Source: Verrucomicrobiaceae bacterium (GTDB lineage: Bacteria > Verrucomicrobiota > Verrucomicrobiia > Verrucomicrobiales > Verrucomicrobiaceae). Taken from it: a stretch of 64,000 nucleotides of DNA. A program made the position numbers and the translations under genes. The stretch spans positions 1-64,000 of the forward strand of contig CANIBP010000021.1 in assembly GCA_947466075.1 (NCBI GenBank), in the 5' to 3' direction. How positions within the stretch are numbered: the first letter of the stretch is position 1; each line of letters begins with the position of its first letter. Positions 1 to 11,598 of the stretch are shown here, in pieces. Under the pieces are notes generated by a model. That model did no database searches and was not told the DNA's origin. It saw only the letters and a list, made by a program, of their open reading frames with translations.

Positions 1-308
1 GCCACCAGCGGCATTTTGAACGGAGCCACAAGGCGTTCAGCCGCGAGATGATTTTCCCGCTGGGCAGAAGTCAGGTCGTTGTTGGAGGATTTACCTTCCT
101 GAATCTTACGGGCCATCAACTGAGCCTCAGCTTTGGCCTTTTCGAGACTGCCGAAGTTTCGCCGCACGCGCTTGCCGTTCATGTGATAAGCCACAGTGTA
201 GCAATCCCACTTGCGGACACGGCCTTTGTAGATCGGCACCACTGCGCTGCCATGCTTGATCTTGAGAAAAGGCCGCCCCCGTTTCCGAGTGCCTTCAACC
301 TTTGTCAT
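1..308 (-). CDS. integrase-like protein, N-terminal part (runs off window)
   Basis: This reading frame starts with ATG at 308 and continues past the left edge. AGGA lies about 7 nt upstream, which favours this start over an in-frame ATG at 323. The visible ~102 residues begin MTKVEGTRKRGRPFLKIKHG, are very basic, and contain a pattern of a short beta-rich stretch (YTVAYHMNGKRVRRNFGSLE) followed by a charged helix with KAKAEAQ. That order resembles the arm-binding N-terminus of tyrosine recombinases seen in Verrucomicrobia. The catalytic domain is outside the window, so the assignment is inference; a generic DNA-binding protein is the alternative. Confidence 0.5.
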   Translation of the reverse strand, partial: MTKVEGTRKRGRPFLKIKHGSAVVPIYKGRVRKWDCYTVAYHMNGKRVRRNFGSLEKAKAEAQLMARKIQEGKSSNNDLTSAQRENHLAAERLVAPFKMPLV

Positions 309-460
309 AATTGTGTCCTGCATACCACCGGATGGGCTGTCAACCTCCAGCGATACGGCCTCTATAAGTCCTTGATTATGCGGGCCTTGAGAAGCTTGTC
401 CTTCGAGAAAAAAAGGCTCTATGGCATAAGATTGGCAATCGAAGCCCAAGGGCCGCTCTT

Positions 461-479
461 ATTCGACTGCCAGTCGAAT
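461..479. repeat. 19-bp perfect odd palindrome
   Basis: Two 9-nt arms (ATTCGACTG / CAGTCGAAT) flank a single C. It sits 12 nt past the stop of the large heme protein and about 150 nt upstream of the integrase-like start. No U-run follows on either strand, so a terminator is not well supported. It could be an operator for the integrase-like gene. Confidence 0.5.
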
Positions 480-490
480 CTACATCCCGA

Positions 491-3442
491 TCACTTCAAA
501 CTTCTCAGCCACGCCACGAGATCGAGCAGCTCCGGCTCCGGCAGCGTTTGATCAAGGCCAAGGGGCATGAGACTTGTCGTCAGCGTCGTGTCTCCCGTGA
601 TGGTTTGATGCGCGACGTTTTTTTCCTGACCGGCGATGTCCACAACGAGCAAACCTTCGGCGGTATGCGATTTAATGACGCCCATGGTCTGCTGACCGTC
701 GCTGGTTTCGATGACATGAGCCTCATAATCGCGGGCCAGCGTGTTGCTGGGGAAGAGAATGCTTTCGAGCAGATCACGCTCAGTACGTATGGCACCGATG
801 TGCGAAAGGTCGGGGCCGATGGCGCGCCCGACGTCGCCGATCTTGTGGCAGGCGATACAGGTACCTTTGCCGGTGTCGAAATGCTTCCTGCCATTCGCCG
901 CGTTGCCACTGGCGATGACTTTGTCGGCCAGCGGACCGAGTTGGCGTTTTTTAGGCTCACTGGCGGCCGCAGCGGTGTTGTAGGCAGGCAGGATGATCGT
1001 TTCAAAGATCTCCGGCGGTAGATCGGCGAGCGCGGTACGGTATAAACTCTCCTGCTGGCTGGCAATGGCCGGATTCTTCGCGATCTCGCGGCAGAGCAGC
1101 TTGACGACCTCGACTTCTCTGTGGCGTTTGAGCAGCGGCAGCAGCGTTTTCAACTCCACCGGGCCAACAGTGGCCAACAGCGGGGCGATTTGCGGCATTT
1201 GCTCCTTCGTCATCGGCGCGGTGGCGAGCATACCCGCCGCCTGAATCTTCGCCGCAGAGGATGACGCGGCATTGGCGAGGACGTTTTTGACCATGTCGAA
1301 CGTTTCGCCGGTGAGTTTCACCGTCTTGGCCGAGTCGAGGGCTTTAAGGCGAATGGCAAGAGGCCGCTTCGTGTCATTCGCGATGGCCTGGAGCTTGGTG
1401 TCGAAATGTGGGGTCTTGAGTTTCTTGATCGCATCGAGAACGAGCGGCGTGGGAGAATCCGCAAGTTGCAGCTTGAGAAGCGGCAACCAATCAGTGTTCA
1501 ACACGCCATTCGTGTTATGCGTGGCGAGAATATGCAGTGCGCACTGCTGTGAGGACCGGCGCTGATGACGGAGCATGCGCTCAAGCGCACCTTGCGCCTC
1601 CGGCGTCTCCATGATCCTTGAAATAAGCACTTCCAGTCTTCTGCCATAGTCGGCATAGACATATGAATCCATAATTTGCTCCTCAGCAAGATCCCTCTCG
1701 GAGACGCCGCCCTTGTATCGGGAGAGAAAGGTCTTCTCTAGCTTTTTCAACACCACCGTTGCGGTCCCGACATCGCTAGAGGCGAATGAAATGGCGGTGA
1801 GCGCCAACTTGGGATCACGCGCATCAGCCAGATAAACCAAAATCTCGGAGAACTCGGGTGCAAGCCGCGTGCGTCCCGAGACTGCCCGCAACACTCTGGC
1901 CATGAACTCATCGCCAAGCTGGTCGTGCTGTTTCAGCGCAGCTCCCAAAAACTCACCTGCCTCTGCTGGACCAACTGCCTTCGCACAGGCATGAACAGCC
2001 GTGTGCTCCAAGGTCGGATCCAGTTTGTCGGCAAGCACCTTGAACCAGTCTGCGTGTGTCACTCCAGTGGCGGCAGTGCTGGCGATCCATTCCAGCGCGT
2101 GGCGACGAACATGAGGGGACTTTGATTTGAGATCTGTGATGGCGGATTCCTGAGTTGGGATGCGGACGGGGGCATCCGCACTCCTAGAGGCAAGCGGCGC
2201 TGTTCGTGGCTTCGTTGGCTTGATGCGATACACTGCTCCCAACAGATCCGACTTCGCCATCAAACTGCTCGGGCAGCCGATGCGGAACCAGCCGCCGGTG
2301 TCGATGAGGAGGAGGGAGCCGTCTGCGTCTTCCATGACGTCGGTGAGGTGGATGTCGGGGTTGTGGAGTTTGAGGAATTCGTTTTCGACGGCCTTGTAGG
2401 TGCTGCCTTCGGGCGTGAGTTCCATGCGGACGAGGCGCTGGGTGTTGAAGTGGGTGACCATGAAGTTCTCGGCGCCTTTGTTGCGGACAGGAGTGTCCGC
2501 GTTCCCGTAGCTGCGCCAGAAGCAACTGCCGCTGACGGCGACGTGGCCGAAGTTGTACATGACGGGCATCGTCTCGAGAGTGCGAGGCAAATGCGCGATG
2601 GCCTTGAGCTGATCGCTGCGCTCATAGACGCCGCCGTAGAGCCAGTGGATGATGGTGTCACCACGCGGCTGAGTGTAGTAGAGGTTCTGCACGCCGATGA
2701 TGTCGCCGCTGCGGGTGAAATCGACTTCGACGGGGTTATCACCGCAGCCGAGGGAGTGCCAGGCGACGTCGCTGCCGTCAGGTTGGCAGCTCCAAATGCC
2801 GCAGGCGAGCGAGGCATCGACGGGCGTGCCGTCTTTCTGCTTCACGTCGTGGCCTTTGCGGCCGTGGCACCAGTAGAGGCGGCCGTTGGGATGCAAGAAG
2901 GGACCGTGGATATCGGCGGCGTTGCCAGTGTAGTCGAAGCCGCCGACGATCATCTCCCGCTGGTCGGCGACGCCGTCGTTATTGGTATCGGTGAGTTTCC
3001 AGATGCCGGGCGGTGAACCGACGTAGAGGCTGCCGTTCAACCAGCAGGCACCTTGCGGGAAGGTCATCTTGTCGGCGAAGATGGTGCTTTTGTCGAAGAT
3101 GCCGTCCTTGTCGGTGTCCTCGAGCATGAGGACGCGGTTGGGCGGATTCTCTTCGAGCTGCTTTTTGTTCCAGTTAAAACCGGTAGCATCGCCGACGAAG
3201 AGGCGGCCCTTGTCATCGAGGCAGCCCATGATCGGATGCGTGACCAGCGGCGACGCGGCGGCAACGCTGAGCGTGTAGCCTTCGGGCAGATCGTGTTTCG
3301 GCAAAGCGAGTGATGCTCTGCCATTAACAACGACAGGACGTTTGCCGCTTTCGGGGATGGTATTGCCTTTGTCCGGTGGGAGGTCTGCGGCAAAGGCGGG
3401 AACGGCGAAGAGGAAGAGAAAGCGGCGCATGATCATGGTCAT
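491..3442 (-). CDS. exported PVC-type heme-binding dehydrogenase-like protein
   Basis: 983 aa. A short hydrophobic signal (MRRFLFLFAVPAFAA) is followed by a beta-propeller-like domain with the PVC membrane-bound-dehydrogenase pattern, including two Ca-loop-like segments (DTDKDGIFDK, DTNNDGVADQ). A central region of about residues 430-800 is HEAT-like helices, and the C-terminal ~130 residues form a cytochrome-c-type domain with CIACH and a later SLMP Met. Such proteins are common in Planctomycetes/Verrucomicrobia and are thought to oxidise sugars in the periplasm; the substrate is unknown. Three in-frame ATGs lie at 3442, 3436 and 3430; the last gives the cleanest signal peptide. The gene carries two small palindromic repeats within its coding sequence. 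Confidence 0.85.
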   Translation of the reverse strand: MTMIMRRFLFLFAVPAFAADLPPDKGNTIPESGKRPVVVNGRASLALPKHDLPEGYTLSVAAASPLVTHPIMGCLDDKGRLFVGDATGFNWNKKQLEENPPNRVLMLEDTDKDGIFDKSTIFADKMTFPQGACWLNGSLYVGSPPGIWKLTDTNNDGVADQREMIVGGFDYTGNAADIHGPFLHPNGRLYWCHGRKGHDVKQKDGTPVDASLACGIWSCQPDGSDVAWHSLGCGDNPVEVDFTRSGDIIGVQNLYYTQPRGDTIIHWLYGGVYERSDQLKAIAHLPRTLETMPVMYNFGHVAVSGSCFWRSYGNADTPVRNKGAENFMVTHFNTQRLVRMELTPEGSTYKAVENEFLKLHNPDIHLTDVMEDADGSLLLIDTGGWFRIGCPSSLMAKSDLLGAVYRIKPTKPRTAPLASRSADAPVRIPTQESAITDLKSKSPHVRRHALEWIASTAATGVTHADWFKVLADKLDPTLEHTAVHACAKAVGPAEAGEFLGAALKQHDQLGDEFMARVLRAVSGRTRLAPEFSEILVYLADARDPKLALTAISFASSDVGTATVVLKKLEKTFLSRYKGGVSERDLAEEQIMDSYVYADYGRRLEVLISRIMETPEAQGALERMLRHQRRSSQQCALHILATHNTNGVLNTDWLPLLKLQLADSPTPLVLDAIKKLKTPHFDTKLQAIANDTKRPLAIRLKALDSAKTVKLTGETFDMVKNVLANAASSSAAKIQAAGMLATAPMTKEQMPQIAPLLATVGPVELKTLLPLLKRHREVEVVKLLCREIAKNPAIASQQESLYRTALADLPPEIFETIILPAYNTAAAASEPKKRQLGPLADKVIASGNAANGRKHFDTGKGTCIACHKIGDVGRAIGPDLSHIGAIRTERDLLESILFPSNTLARDYEAHVIETSDGQQTMGVIKSHTAEGLLVVDIAGQEKNVAHQTITGDTTLTTSLMPLGLDQTLPEPELLDLVAWLRSLK
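2158..2182. repeat. palindromic repeat inside coding sequence
   Basis: GGATGCGGAC...GCATCCGCACTCC can pair as TGCGGA/TCCGCA or GGATGC/GCATCC. In the host protein it falls in a low-complexity linker (SRSADAPVRIPTQ) between the propeller and the HEAT-like region. It resembles the GGAG-loop palindromes at 2483-2500 and 51783-51802. Confidence 0.45.
2483..2500. repeat. GCGGACA-GGAG-TGTCCGC palindrome inside coding sequence
   Basis: Seven-bp perfect stem with a GGAG loop. The same stem core and the complementary CTCC loop recur at 51783-51802, so the two look like members of one dispersed element in opposite orientation. Confidence 0.55.
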
Positions 3443-3486
3443 ACGCTGGTGGAAGGCTGGCTTTATTACACGAAGGCGTAATCGTT

Positions 3487-4872
3487 TTACAAACGCCGCA
3501 CTTCCTGCACCTCAAGGCCAGTGAGCTTCCACTCGCCTTTGGCGGGCGCGATGGTGATGCGGGCGTTGTAGATGTTCACACGCGGATGACTGTGTCCCCA
3601 GTGGCCAACGATGCCGCGTGCCATCCAGTTGCAGTCAGCCACAAAGCCAGCGCCCTTGGGGTTTTCCGCCACTTTGTCCACGGTGGCGGAGAATTCGGCG
3701 ATAGTAACACGTGTTCCTTCGCGACCATCAAGCGTGAGCGCCTGAATCGTTTCGAGATAAAGTTTGCGCAGCAACTCTCCATCAACACTGCGAGCGAGCA
3801 CGTCATAGACATCGGACTCGGCATGATGATCGAAGGCGCGGTACACATTGCGCAGCAGCGGTGAGACAATTTTTTGTGCCTCATCGACCTGCGAAACTAA
3901 AGGACTGGATGAACCATTTTGATATGGAATGACCAGCAACTGGCTCATGAGCACGGCCCCCAGCAGCCAGACGGCTATATATGGCAGACTGCCACCGGGA
4001 AGCTTGTGATTCGTGATCTTGAGGTGGGTGTAGAAAACAATGCCGCCGAGAAGCCAGAGAATGCCACCGAGTGGGACGCGCGTCGGTTGCGGCACCTCAA
4101 ACTGCGGCACAGCGGCCAAGGGTGCAGGTCGCGTCATACGCCCTTGATTGCGCCAGCGATAGGTTTTGACGCTTGAGTGAATCTCACCCGTTTCACTCAA
4201 CGGACCAAAGAAGACACGCACAGGCAACTTTGTGGTGCCTTGAATCCAGCCTTTCCAGGTGACACTCAACTCATCTGGCCCTGGTGGCGTGGCAAACTCC
4301 CAGATAAACCCGATCATCGCCTGGTTCAGCGCCACATCCTCATCTTCCTTGAGCGGCAGCGTGTTCCCCGGCAACCCCTTGATCACATTAATCAGCGGTT
4401 GCGGGATGGGCAGCGTTTCATCTCCTGTTCTGAGGGCGCACCATTCGGCGGCACGCGAGCCTGCTTTATCACACAACTGTTTCTGCTGCTGCGGGGTTAG
4501 CGATTTTGGCACCACCACATCGGGCTCAAGCCATGTCATCATCGTAGCAGCATCAAACAACACCTCAAACCGGGTCTGATACGGTTCCACATAGAGATAA
4601 GCCTGCAGGATCGGACCCGTGATGATGAGAGACTCATTCGTGGGCAAGGGTGGTGGTGCTGGCTTGATGACAGGCACCTCCGGTTTTACTTCTACCTTCT
4701 GTGCCGCAGGCAGATTGAGCGGAGGTAATGTCGGTGAAAGCGAAGGCAGCGTCTCCAGCGGTTTTTGCCCTCCAATTTTGATCGTCTCAGGTTCCTGCGC
4801 GCATGCCAAGCACTGCCAGCAGATCACCGCACTGGCAACCATGCTGGCAAGAAATGAACATTGGTGAGGCAT
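3487..4872 (-). CDS. exported/membrane protein of unknown function
   Basis: 461 aa from ATG at 4872 (a TTG at 4890 also fits). It has an N-terminal signal-like segment (FLASMVASAVICWQCLACAQ), a Pro-rich linker, a soluble domain of about 200 residues, then two hydrophobic helices (GGILWLLGGIVFY and IAVWLLGAVLMSQLLVI) and a C-terminal ~130-residue domain. I do not recognise the family. It lies 22 nt downstream of the Gfo/Idh/MocA gene on the same strand and may be co-transcribed with it. Confidence 0.75.
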   Translation of the reverse strand: MPHQCSFLASMVASAVICWQCLACAQEPETIKIGGQKPLETLPSLSPTLPPLNLPAAQKVEVKPEVPVIKPAPPPLPTNESLIITGPILQAYLYVEPYQTRFEVLFDAATMMTWLEPDVVVPKSLTPQQQKQLCDKAGSRAAEWCALRTGDETLPIPQPLINVIKGLPGNTLPLKEDEDVALNQAMIGFIWEFATPPGPDELSVTWKGWIQGTTKLPVRVFFGPLSETGEIHSSVKTYRWRNQGRMTRPAPLAAVPQFEVPQPTRVPLGGILWLLGGIVFYTHLKITNHKLPGGSLPYIAVWLLGAVLMSQLLVIPYQNGSSSPLVSQVDEAQKIVSPLLRNVYRAFDHHAESDVYDVLARSVDGELLRKLYLETIQALTLDGREGTRVTIAEFSATVDKVAENPKGAGFVADCNWMARGIVGHWGHSHPRVNIYNARITIAPAKGEWKLTGLEVQEVRRL

Positions 4873-4894
4873 AGGATAGGAGATGCTCAAATCA

Positions 4895-6313
4895 TCACAG
4901 CGCCCATGGCTTGCGCCATTCCTTCGAGAGCAGTTTCGACGCAGCGCTGTTGTCGGCGATGGTCTCGGTCTTGGGATCCCACTTCAACGAAGCACTGCCA
5001 CTGCGGATGGCGATGTTCGCCAGGTGTGAAATACTGATGCTGCGATGCGAGACTTCGATCGCCGCAGCAGTCGGTTTGCCGTCGTAGATGCAGGAGAGGA
5101 AGTTGTCAGTGTGCTCCTTGCTCTCGTAGAGGTGAACTTCACCTTCTCGGGCCTTGTCGCGCAGGATGTCGGGATTGCTGGCTTGGATCTTACCACGGTT
5201 CACGTAGATCCATTTGCCGTCCTCGCCCTCGAAGAAGACGCCGACTTGATCGAAGGGCTTTTTCGGGTCCTTCTGCGTCGCGGCAACTTCAGGCATGAGG
5301 TTATGCTCGGGACTGGCCACATGCATGACCACGCCGCTTTCATACACGCACTCGAAGGAGAACTCGCTGGCGGTGTTGTAGAGCGCTTTGGCGTCCATCT
5401 TGCCGCTGACGTTTTTGATTTCGACGGGACCGGTCAAATCGGTTCCCATGCCCCATTGCGCGATGTCGATGTGGTGCGCTCCGAAGTCGGTGATCATGCC
5501 GCCTGAGAAGTTGAAGTTATGCCGCCAGTTCAGCGGCAGCAGCGCCGGACGATAGTCCATCTGCTCTGCAGGGCCGAGCCACATTTCATAATCGAAGTCA
5601 GGAGGCAGCGGTGCGGGATTGATCTGATCGGCCATGCCATTCCAGTTTTTGTGTCCACCAGGCAGGCCAACGCGCACTTTCTTGAGCTTACCGATACGGC
5701 CATTGCGCACCTGCTCGCAGGCAAGGCGGAAATAGACATCGCTACGCTGCTGGCTCCCGGTCTGCCAGGTGATTCCAGCCTTAGCAACCTCGTCACTCAT
5801 GCGGCGACCTTCGGCGATATTGAGCGCCAGCGGTTTCTGGCCGTAGATGTGCTTGCCTTTGCGGGCGGCATAAATGGCCATGTAAGCGTGCCAGTGATCC
5901 GGCGTAGAGATCTGCACAGCGTCAAGATCCTCCTGCTCCATCATCTCGCGGAAATCGGCGTAGGCGGTGCAGACTTTTGTCGGCTTATGCTCTGCTTTTG
6001 AGTAGGCCTCGTCGATGATCTTGCGCCCAGCCTCGCGTCCGCCAGCTTCCTTGCCATCGTAGCCGTAGTGGTTGTATTCTTTCATCGGATCGGCCACGGC
6101 GATGACCTGGCACTTCGGATTGCTCAAAAAGGAAGGCGTCCAATCACCCGCGATGGTTCCCCAGCCGATGGCGCCCACAGTGATGCGCTCCGAAGGCGCC
6201 GGCCGTCCACCTTTGCCAAGCGCTGTGGCCGGAATGATTGTAGGAAAACCCAACGCGGCGGCGCTGGTGGTCAGGAAACGACGACGGGAGAAGGAAGTCT
6301 GGCTGGATTGCAT
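4895..6313 (-). CDS. Gfo/Idh/MocA family oxidoreductase, Tat-exported
   Basis: 472 aa. The start at 6313 gives a twin-arginine signal (SRRRFLTTSAAALGFP); longer frames would run into dnaG on the other strand. A Rossmann fold follows (VGAIGWGTIAG, then VIAVADP), a mid-protein DAVQISTPDHWHA segment and KHIYGQKPLA with the conserved Lys-Pro typical of the family. Members oxidise or reduce sugars or their derivatives with NAD(P), and Tat-exported forms are expanded in PVC bacteria. The exact substrate cannot be read from sequence. It is divergent from dnaG with 92 nt between the starts. Confidence 0.9.
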   Translation of the reverse strand: MQSSQTSFSRRRFLTTSAAALGFPTIIPATALGKGGRPAPSERITVGAIGWGTIAGDWTPSFLSNPKCQVIAVADPMKEYNHYGYDGKEAGGREAGRKIIDEAYSKAEHKPTKVCTAYADFREMMEQEDLDAVQISTPDHWHAYMAIYAARKGKHIYGQKPLALNIAEGRRMSDEVAKAGITWQTGSQQRSDVYFRLACEQVRNGRIGKLKKVRVGLPGGHKNWNGMADQINPAPLPPDFDYEMWLGPAEQMDYRPALLPLNWRHNFNFSGGMITDFGAHHIDIAQWGMGTDLTGPVEIKNVSGKMDAKALYNTASEFSFECVYESGVVMHVASPEHNLMPEVAATQKDPKKPFDQVGVFFEGEDGKWIYVNRGKIQASNPDILRDKAREGEVHLYESKEHTDNFLSCIYDGKPTAAAIEVSHRSISISHLANIAIRSGSASLKWDPKTETIADNSAASKLLSKEWRKPWAL

Positions 6314-6405
6314 GGTGGGGATGTTTATAGCGAGAGGCGGAACCGAGGCCAATAAAGATTTCGTCATGAAGTTGCGGCGACCGTCCTGCTTCGCACTCTC
6401 TCCCC

Positions 6406-8262
6406 ATGTCGCGCATCCCGGAGGAAACCATCCAGCAGGTGATTGCCGCCACGGACATCGTGGCGCTGGTGGGGCGTGCCGTGAAACTGCGCAAGGCGGG
6501 CACAAACTACCTCGGTCTTTGCCCGTTTCACAACGAGCGCACACCATCCTTCAACGTCAGCCCATCGCGTGGCACCTATCACTGCTTTGGCTGTGGTGCG
6601 GGCGGCACAGCCATCCGTTTTGTGATGGAGCATGACGGTCTTTCCTTTGTGGAGGCCGTGAAACGTCTCGCTGATGCCGCAGGCATCCGCATTGTCGAAG
6701 AAGTCTGGGACGCGAACGCCGAGGCAGAGGCAAAGCACCGCTCGTTGCTGCTGCGCGCCAATCGTGAGGCGGCAGAGTGGTTTCATCTGCTGCTCATGAA
6801 GCATCAATTGGCCGCACCGGCTCGTGACTACCTCAAAGCCCGCGGGATCAACGCGGACATGGCGAAACGCTGGCAGATGGGCTATGCGCCGGAGAACAAG
6901 GCTTTTTACCGCGAATGGATGGCACAGCAGCAAATCTCCGAACAGGCGATGATCGACGCTGGCATCTTCAGCGTGGCAGATCAGGACGAGCACGGACAGG
7001 GTGGCCGTGCTTACCCGCGCTGGCGGCACCGCCTGATGTTTCCCATCCGCAATGACAACGGGGACGTGATCGCCTTCAGCGGCCGTTTACTCGAAAAAAA
7101 GGAAAACACCGGCAAGTACGTCAATTCGCCAGAGACGCCGGTGTTCAGCAAAAGCCGCGTGCTGTTCGGTTTCGACAAATCGAAGCGTTTCATCGCGAAA
7201 GCCGACCAAGCCATCATCTGCGAAGGCCAGATCGACATGATTATGGTCTTCGAGGCCGGGTTGCAAAACGTTGTCGCGGGACAAGGCACCGCCTTCACCG
7301 AGCACCATGCGAAGATGCTCAAGCGTGTCTGCAACGAGGTCATTCTTTGCTATGACAGCGACAATGCGGGCCGCGATGCCACGGAAAAAGCCTTCCGCAT
7401 TCTCTCGCCCCAGGGAATCAATGTCCGCGTCGCCGCGCTGCCGCAAGGCGAGGATCCGGACTCGCTCATTCGCAAAGATGGCGCGGACGCACTGCGCACC
7501 ATCATCACGGACGCTCCGGAGTTTTTGGAGCATCAGATTCGCCACATGCGTGCCAGCGCCAAGGGTGACGGCATGGCCGAGCGCGTGCGCATGGCTGAAC
7601 AGGTGGCCAGTGCGATCAGCATCTTCACTGGCGTGGCTCAGCGCATCGCCGCCGTGAACAAAGTAGCCAAACTGCTCGAAATTTCCGAAGAACAACTCAA
7701 CGCCATGGTCAAGCGAGCTGGCAATGAGCAGAAAAACGGCTCTAACGCTCAGCGCGCCGCGAATTCGTCTGGCAATGTTATCGACGACGCGAAAAAGCTG
7801 CTCGCCTCACAAAACAAGACGGCCGTATTACTCTGCCAGATGGTGTTGGGTGACGCCCAGGTACTCCACTGGCTGCGGGAAACGGACTGCGCGGACATGC
7901 TACGCGAAGTGCCGGGCACAGAGCTACTTTCATTGCTATGGCGCAGTCGTTACGATCCAATCGAGGAAACGTCGCAGCTCGCCTTCCTTGCCGGGCTGGA
8001 GCGGCACCAGGAATCTGCGTTTGCCCAGCTTCAGGCGCGACCACACCCGCCCGGCGGGCTAAATGAGGCACAGCAGGCCCTCTACTCGCTCGAAATCGTG
8101 CGACTGCAGAGCCTGATACAAAGCACCCAGGCGAAACTGCGCCAGCCAAACCTGTCGAACGAGCAGATGGAGCAGTTGCAACAACAGGTCGTCGAGTTAA
8201 GTGCACTGCGCAAAGAATGCCTTGACCGTGCGAAAGGCTCCCCAGATAGTCGCCTTCCCTGA
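6406..8262 (+). CDS. dnaG: DNA primase DnaG
   Basis: 618 aa, near the normal length. The CHC2 zinc ribbon is complete (C39, H42, C60, C63), followed by the RNA-polymerase core and a TOPRIM segment with IICEGQIDM and [14 protein letters not shown] carrying the metal-binding acidic residues. The C-terminal ~150 residues are helical, as expected for the DnaB-interacting domain. It synthesises RNA primers for replication. It is 29 nt upstream of rpoD on the same strand, a widely conserved arrangement. Confidence 0.97.
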   Translation: MSRIPEETIQQVIAATDIVALVGRAVKLRKAGTNYLGLCPFHNERTPSFNVSPSRGTYHCFGCGAGGTAIRFVMEHDGLSFVEAVKRLADAAGIRIVEEVWDANAEAEAKHRSLLLRANREAAEWFHLLLMKHQLAAPARDYLKARGINADMAKRWQMGYAPENKAFYREWMAQQQISEQAMIDAGIFSVADQDEHGQGGRAYPRWRHRLMFPIRNDNGDVIAFSGRLLEKKENTGKYVNSPETPVFSKSRVLFGFDKSKRFIAKADQAIICEGQIDMIMVFEAGLQNVVAGQGTAFTEHHAKMLKRVCNEVILCYDSDNAGRDATEKAFRILSPQGINVRVAALPQGEDPDSLIRKDGADALRTIITDAPEFLEHQIRHMRASAKGDGMAERVRMAEQVASAISIFTGVAQRIAAVNKVAKLLEISEEQLNAMVKRAGNEQKNGSNAQRAANSSGNVIDDAKKLLASQNKTAVLLCQMVLGDAQVLHWLRETDCADMLREVPGTELLSLLWRSRYDPIEETSQLAFLAGLERHQESAFAQLQARPHPPGGLNEAQQALYSLEIVRLQSLIQSTQAKLRQPNLSNEQMEQLQQQVVELSALRKECLDRAKGSPDSRLP

Positions 8263-8291
8263 CCGACGCTCCCGGAACCCCCGAGGCATGT

Positions 8292-10148
<1,857 letters not shown>

Positions 10149-10487
10149 TTACCAGCACGCACCCGCATCGGGCCTGCCGCTGACATCGTGAAGAAAGAGA
10201 TAGCCTTCGACACGATCACCCTCGAGTTCGAGCATCACGCGTTCGTATTCACCACCTTCGATGTCCTCCAGCACATCAAGCCGCGCCAAGCCGCCTGCAT
10301 CGACCTCCCAGATCTCACCTTCAACGGCCACACCGTTGTCATCGCGGATCATGCCAGGATAGCCTCCCATGTCGTAGAGCCGATAAATTGGCTGCGTGTG
10401 CGCTTCAGCGACGAATCGCTGGCCTTCGAGACAGTGGTGGTTGCTACGGCCACGCTTCAGCGTCCCATAGACAAAAATTCGCGTCAT
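10149..10487 (-). CDS. gamma-glutamylcyclotransferase-like (AIG2/YtfP fold) protein
   Basis: 112 aa. The family signature YGTLKRG is at the N-terminus (FVYGTLKRGRSNH), GGYPG is in the middle, and a VEGEIWEV stretch carries the Glu that acts as the catalytic acid/base in GGCT-fold enzymes. The start at 10487 overlaps the stop of the upstream ligase by ATGA, so translation is probably coupled. Its substrate (glutathione-derived, or gamma-glutamylamines) is uncertain. Confidence 0.85.
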   Translation of the reverse strand: MTRIFVYGTLKRGRSNHHCLEGQRFVAEAHTQPIYRLYDMGGYPGMIRDDNGVAVEGEIWEVDAGGLARLDVLEDIEGGEYERVMLELEGDRVEGYLFLHDVSGRPDAGACW

Positions 10488-11161
10488 CCCAACTGGTCCT
10501 CCCGCTCGTTGAGCCACGAAGTCAGACTGTAGCGCTTCACGGTGAGTTCATTGGCGCGTTCGATCATGGATGGAGTCATCTCGGACTTCACGATCACATT
10601 TTTGGCCAACTGTGCGGCCCAGCCTTGCCAGAAATCATCCTTCAGCAACACCTGCTGCACACTGCCTTGATGCAGCAGCCCCAGCTTGCCACGCCGCTGC
10701 CCTGCTCCGGCAATTTTCTCCTTTCCACGCACCACATCGTGCAACGCAGGTGCCACGAAACAGAACGGTGCTTCAATCAAATCCTCCGGACCGGCGAGAC
10801 GGCTACCATCAGCCAGCGCTGTCGCTAATGACTCATGAATGAGCCGGTAGCTGTCCAGCGGGTTCGTTTGGGACCACGGATGGCATGCGGGCACGATCAC
10901 GGAATAGGTGAAGTCATTCTCATGCAGCACCACACCGCCGCCCGTCCATCGTCGCACCACGGGCCATGCTGGCAAAGCATCGGCGAGCTTCGTTAAATTC
11001 TGCGCATAGCCAATCGTCACGGTCGGCTGATCCCAGCGATACACGCGCAGCACCGGCAACTCACTCTGTTCCAACCAAGCCTGATCCGCCGCCATATTCC
11101 AAGCACCGTCATGCGGTGCTGGATCGAGATGAAGGATGAGTGTGTCGAACAGAAGATGCAT
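10484..11161 (-). CDS. lipoate-protein ligase A-like (BPL/LPL fold) enzyme
   Basis: 225 aa from ATG at 11161, preceded by AGGG at suitable distance; a GTG at 11179 is an alternative. The key LplA/LipM-type motif is present (RRWTGGGVVLHENDFTYS), and the N-terminal NMAADQAWLE segment is typical. It would transfer lipoate or octanoate to lipoyl domains. It lacks a long C-terminal accessory domain, so it is closer to the LipM/short-LplA class than to E. coli LplA. The downstream cyclotransferase overlaps by 4 nt. Confidence 0.85.
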   Translation of the reverse strand: MHLLFDTLILHLDPAPHDGAWNMAADQAWLEQSELPVLRVYRWDQPTVTIGYAQNLTKLADALPAWPVVRRWTGGGVVLHENDFTYSVIVPACHPWSQTNPLDSYRLIHESLATALADGSRLAGPEDLIEAPFCFVAPALHDVVRGKEKIAGAGQRRGKLGLLHQGSVQQVLLKDDFWQGWAAQLAKNVIVKSEMTPSMIERANELTVKRYSLTSWLNEREDQLG

Positions 11162-11230
11162 GAGCTGCCCTGTTTTCACATGCAGAGCGCCAAGGTCAAC
11201 TTCCTTTCTAAACAGTCTGCTGGTGGCGTG

Positions 11231-11453
11231 TTACTTCGGTAGCTTGGCAAGATACTTGGCCGGATTGGCTTCGAACTTCTTGATGCAGGGCTTGCAGCAG
11301 AGTTTGATCTCCTGGCCTTCATAGACCTTGGTGATCGGCTTGCCCCATGCTGCCGAGTTCATTGCCGCTGACGAGGCAGGTTTTGAGCGAGTAGGCAGCG
11401 GGAGCAGCTGAGAGGGTGCAAGCGCAGAAGAGGAGAGCGAGGGTCAGTCTCAT
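11231..11453 (-). pseudogene. YHS/TRASH-like Cys metal-binding protein, +1 frameshift
   Basis: Begins MRLTLALLFCACTLSAAPAA (signal-like), then SLKTCLVSGNELGSMG, after which the frame breaks. One extra base in the C4 run at 11343-11346 (G4 on the coding strand) shifts the frame to an early stop. Removing it restores GKPITKVYEGQEIK, FCCKPCIKKFEANP-like Cys motif and KLPK up to the TAA at 11231-11233. The intact paralog is at 18582-18818. A recent pseudogene or a sequencing error are both possible. Confidence 0.8.
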
Positions 11454-11546
11454 GGGGGTGTTGGTTTGAGTTGAGTGACCGAACCATTCAGCCGGTCATG
11501 AGGTGCAACTCCACCGCCGCATCAACCCCTCGACATTTCTGTAGTA

Positions 11547-11582
11547 AATAAAAAAGCCGCCAGCGTTTTGACGCTGGCGGCT
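11547..11582 (-). terminator. rho-independent terminator
   Basis: A 12-bp perfect stem (11555-11566 with 11571-11582, rich in GCCGCCAGCG) with a 4-nt loop is followed on the minus strand by TTTTTTATTT. It lies 17 nt after the stop of the 108-aa lipoprotein gene. Confidence 0.9.
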
Positions 11583-11598
11583 TGTGGCTCAGCTCAGA

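Noticed and set aside
461..479. tRNA T-arm or attachment site
   Set aside because: The palindrome resembles a T-arm, but no acceptor, D or anticodon stems fit around it.
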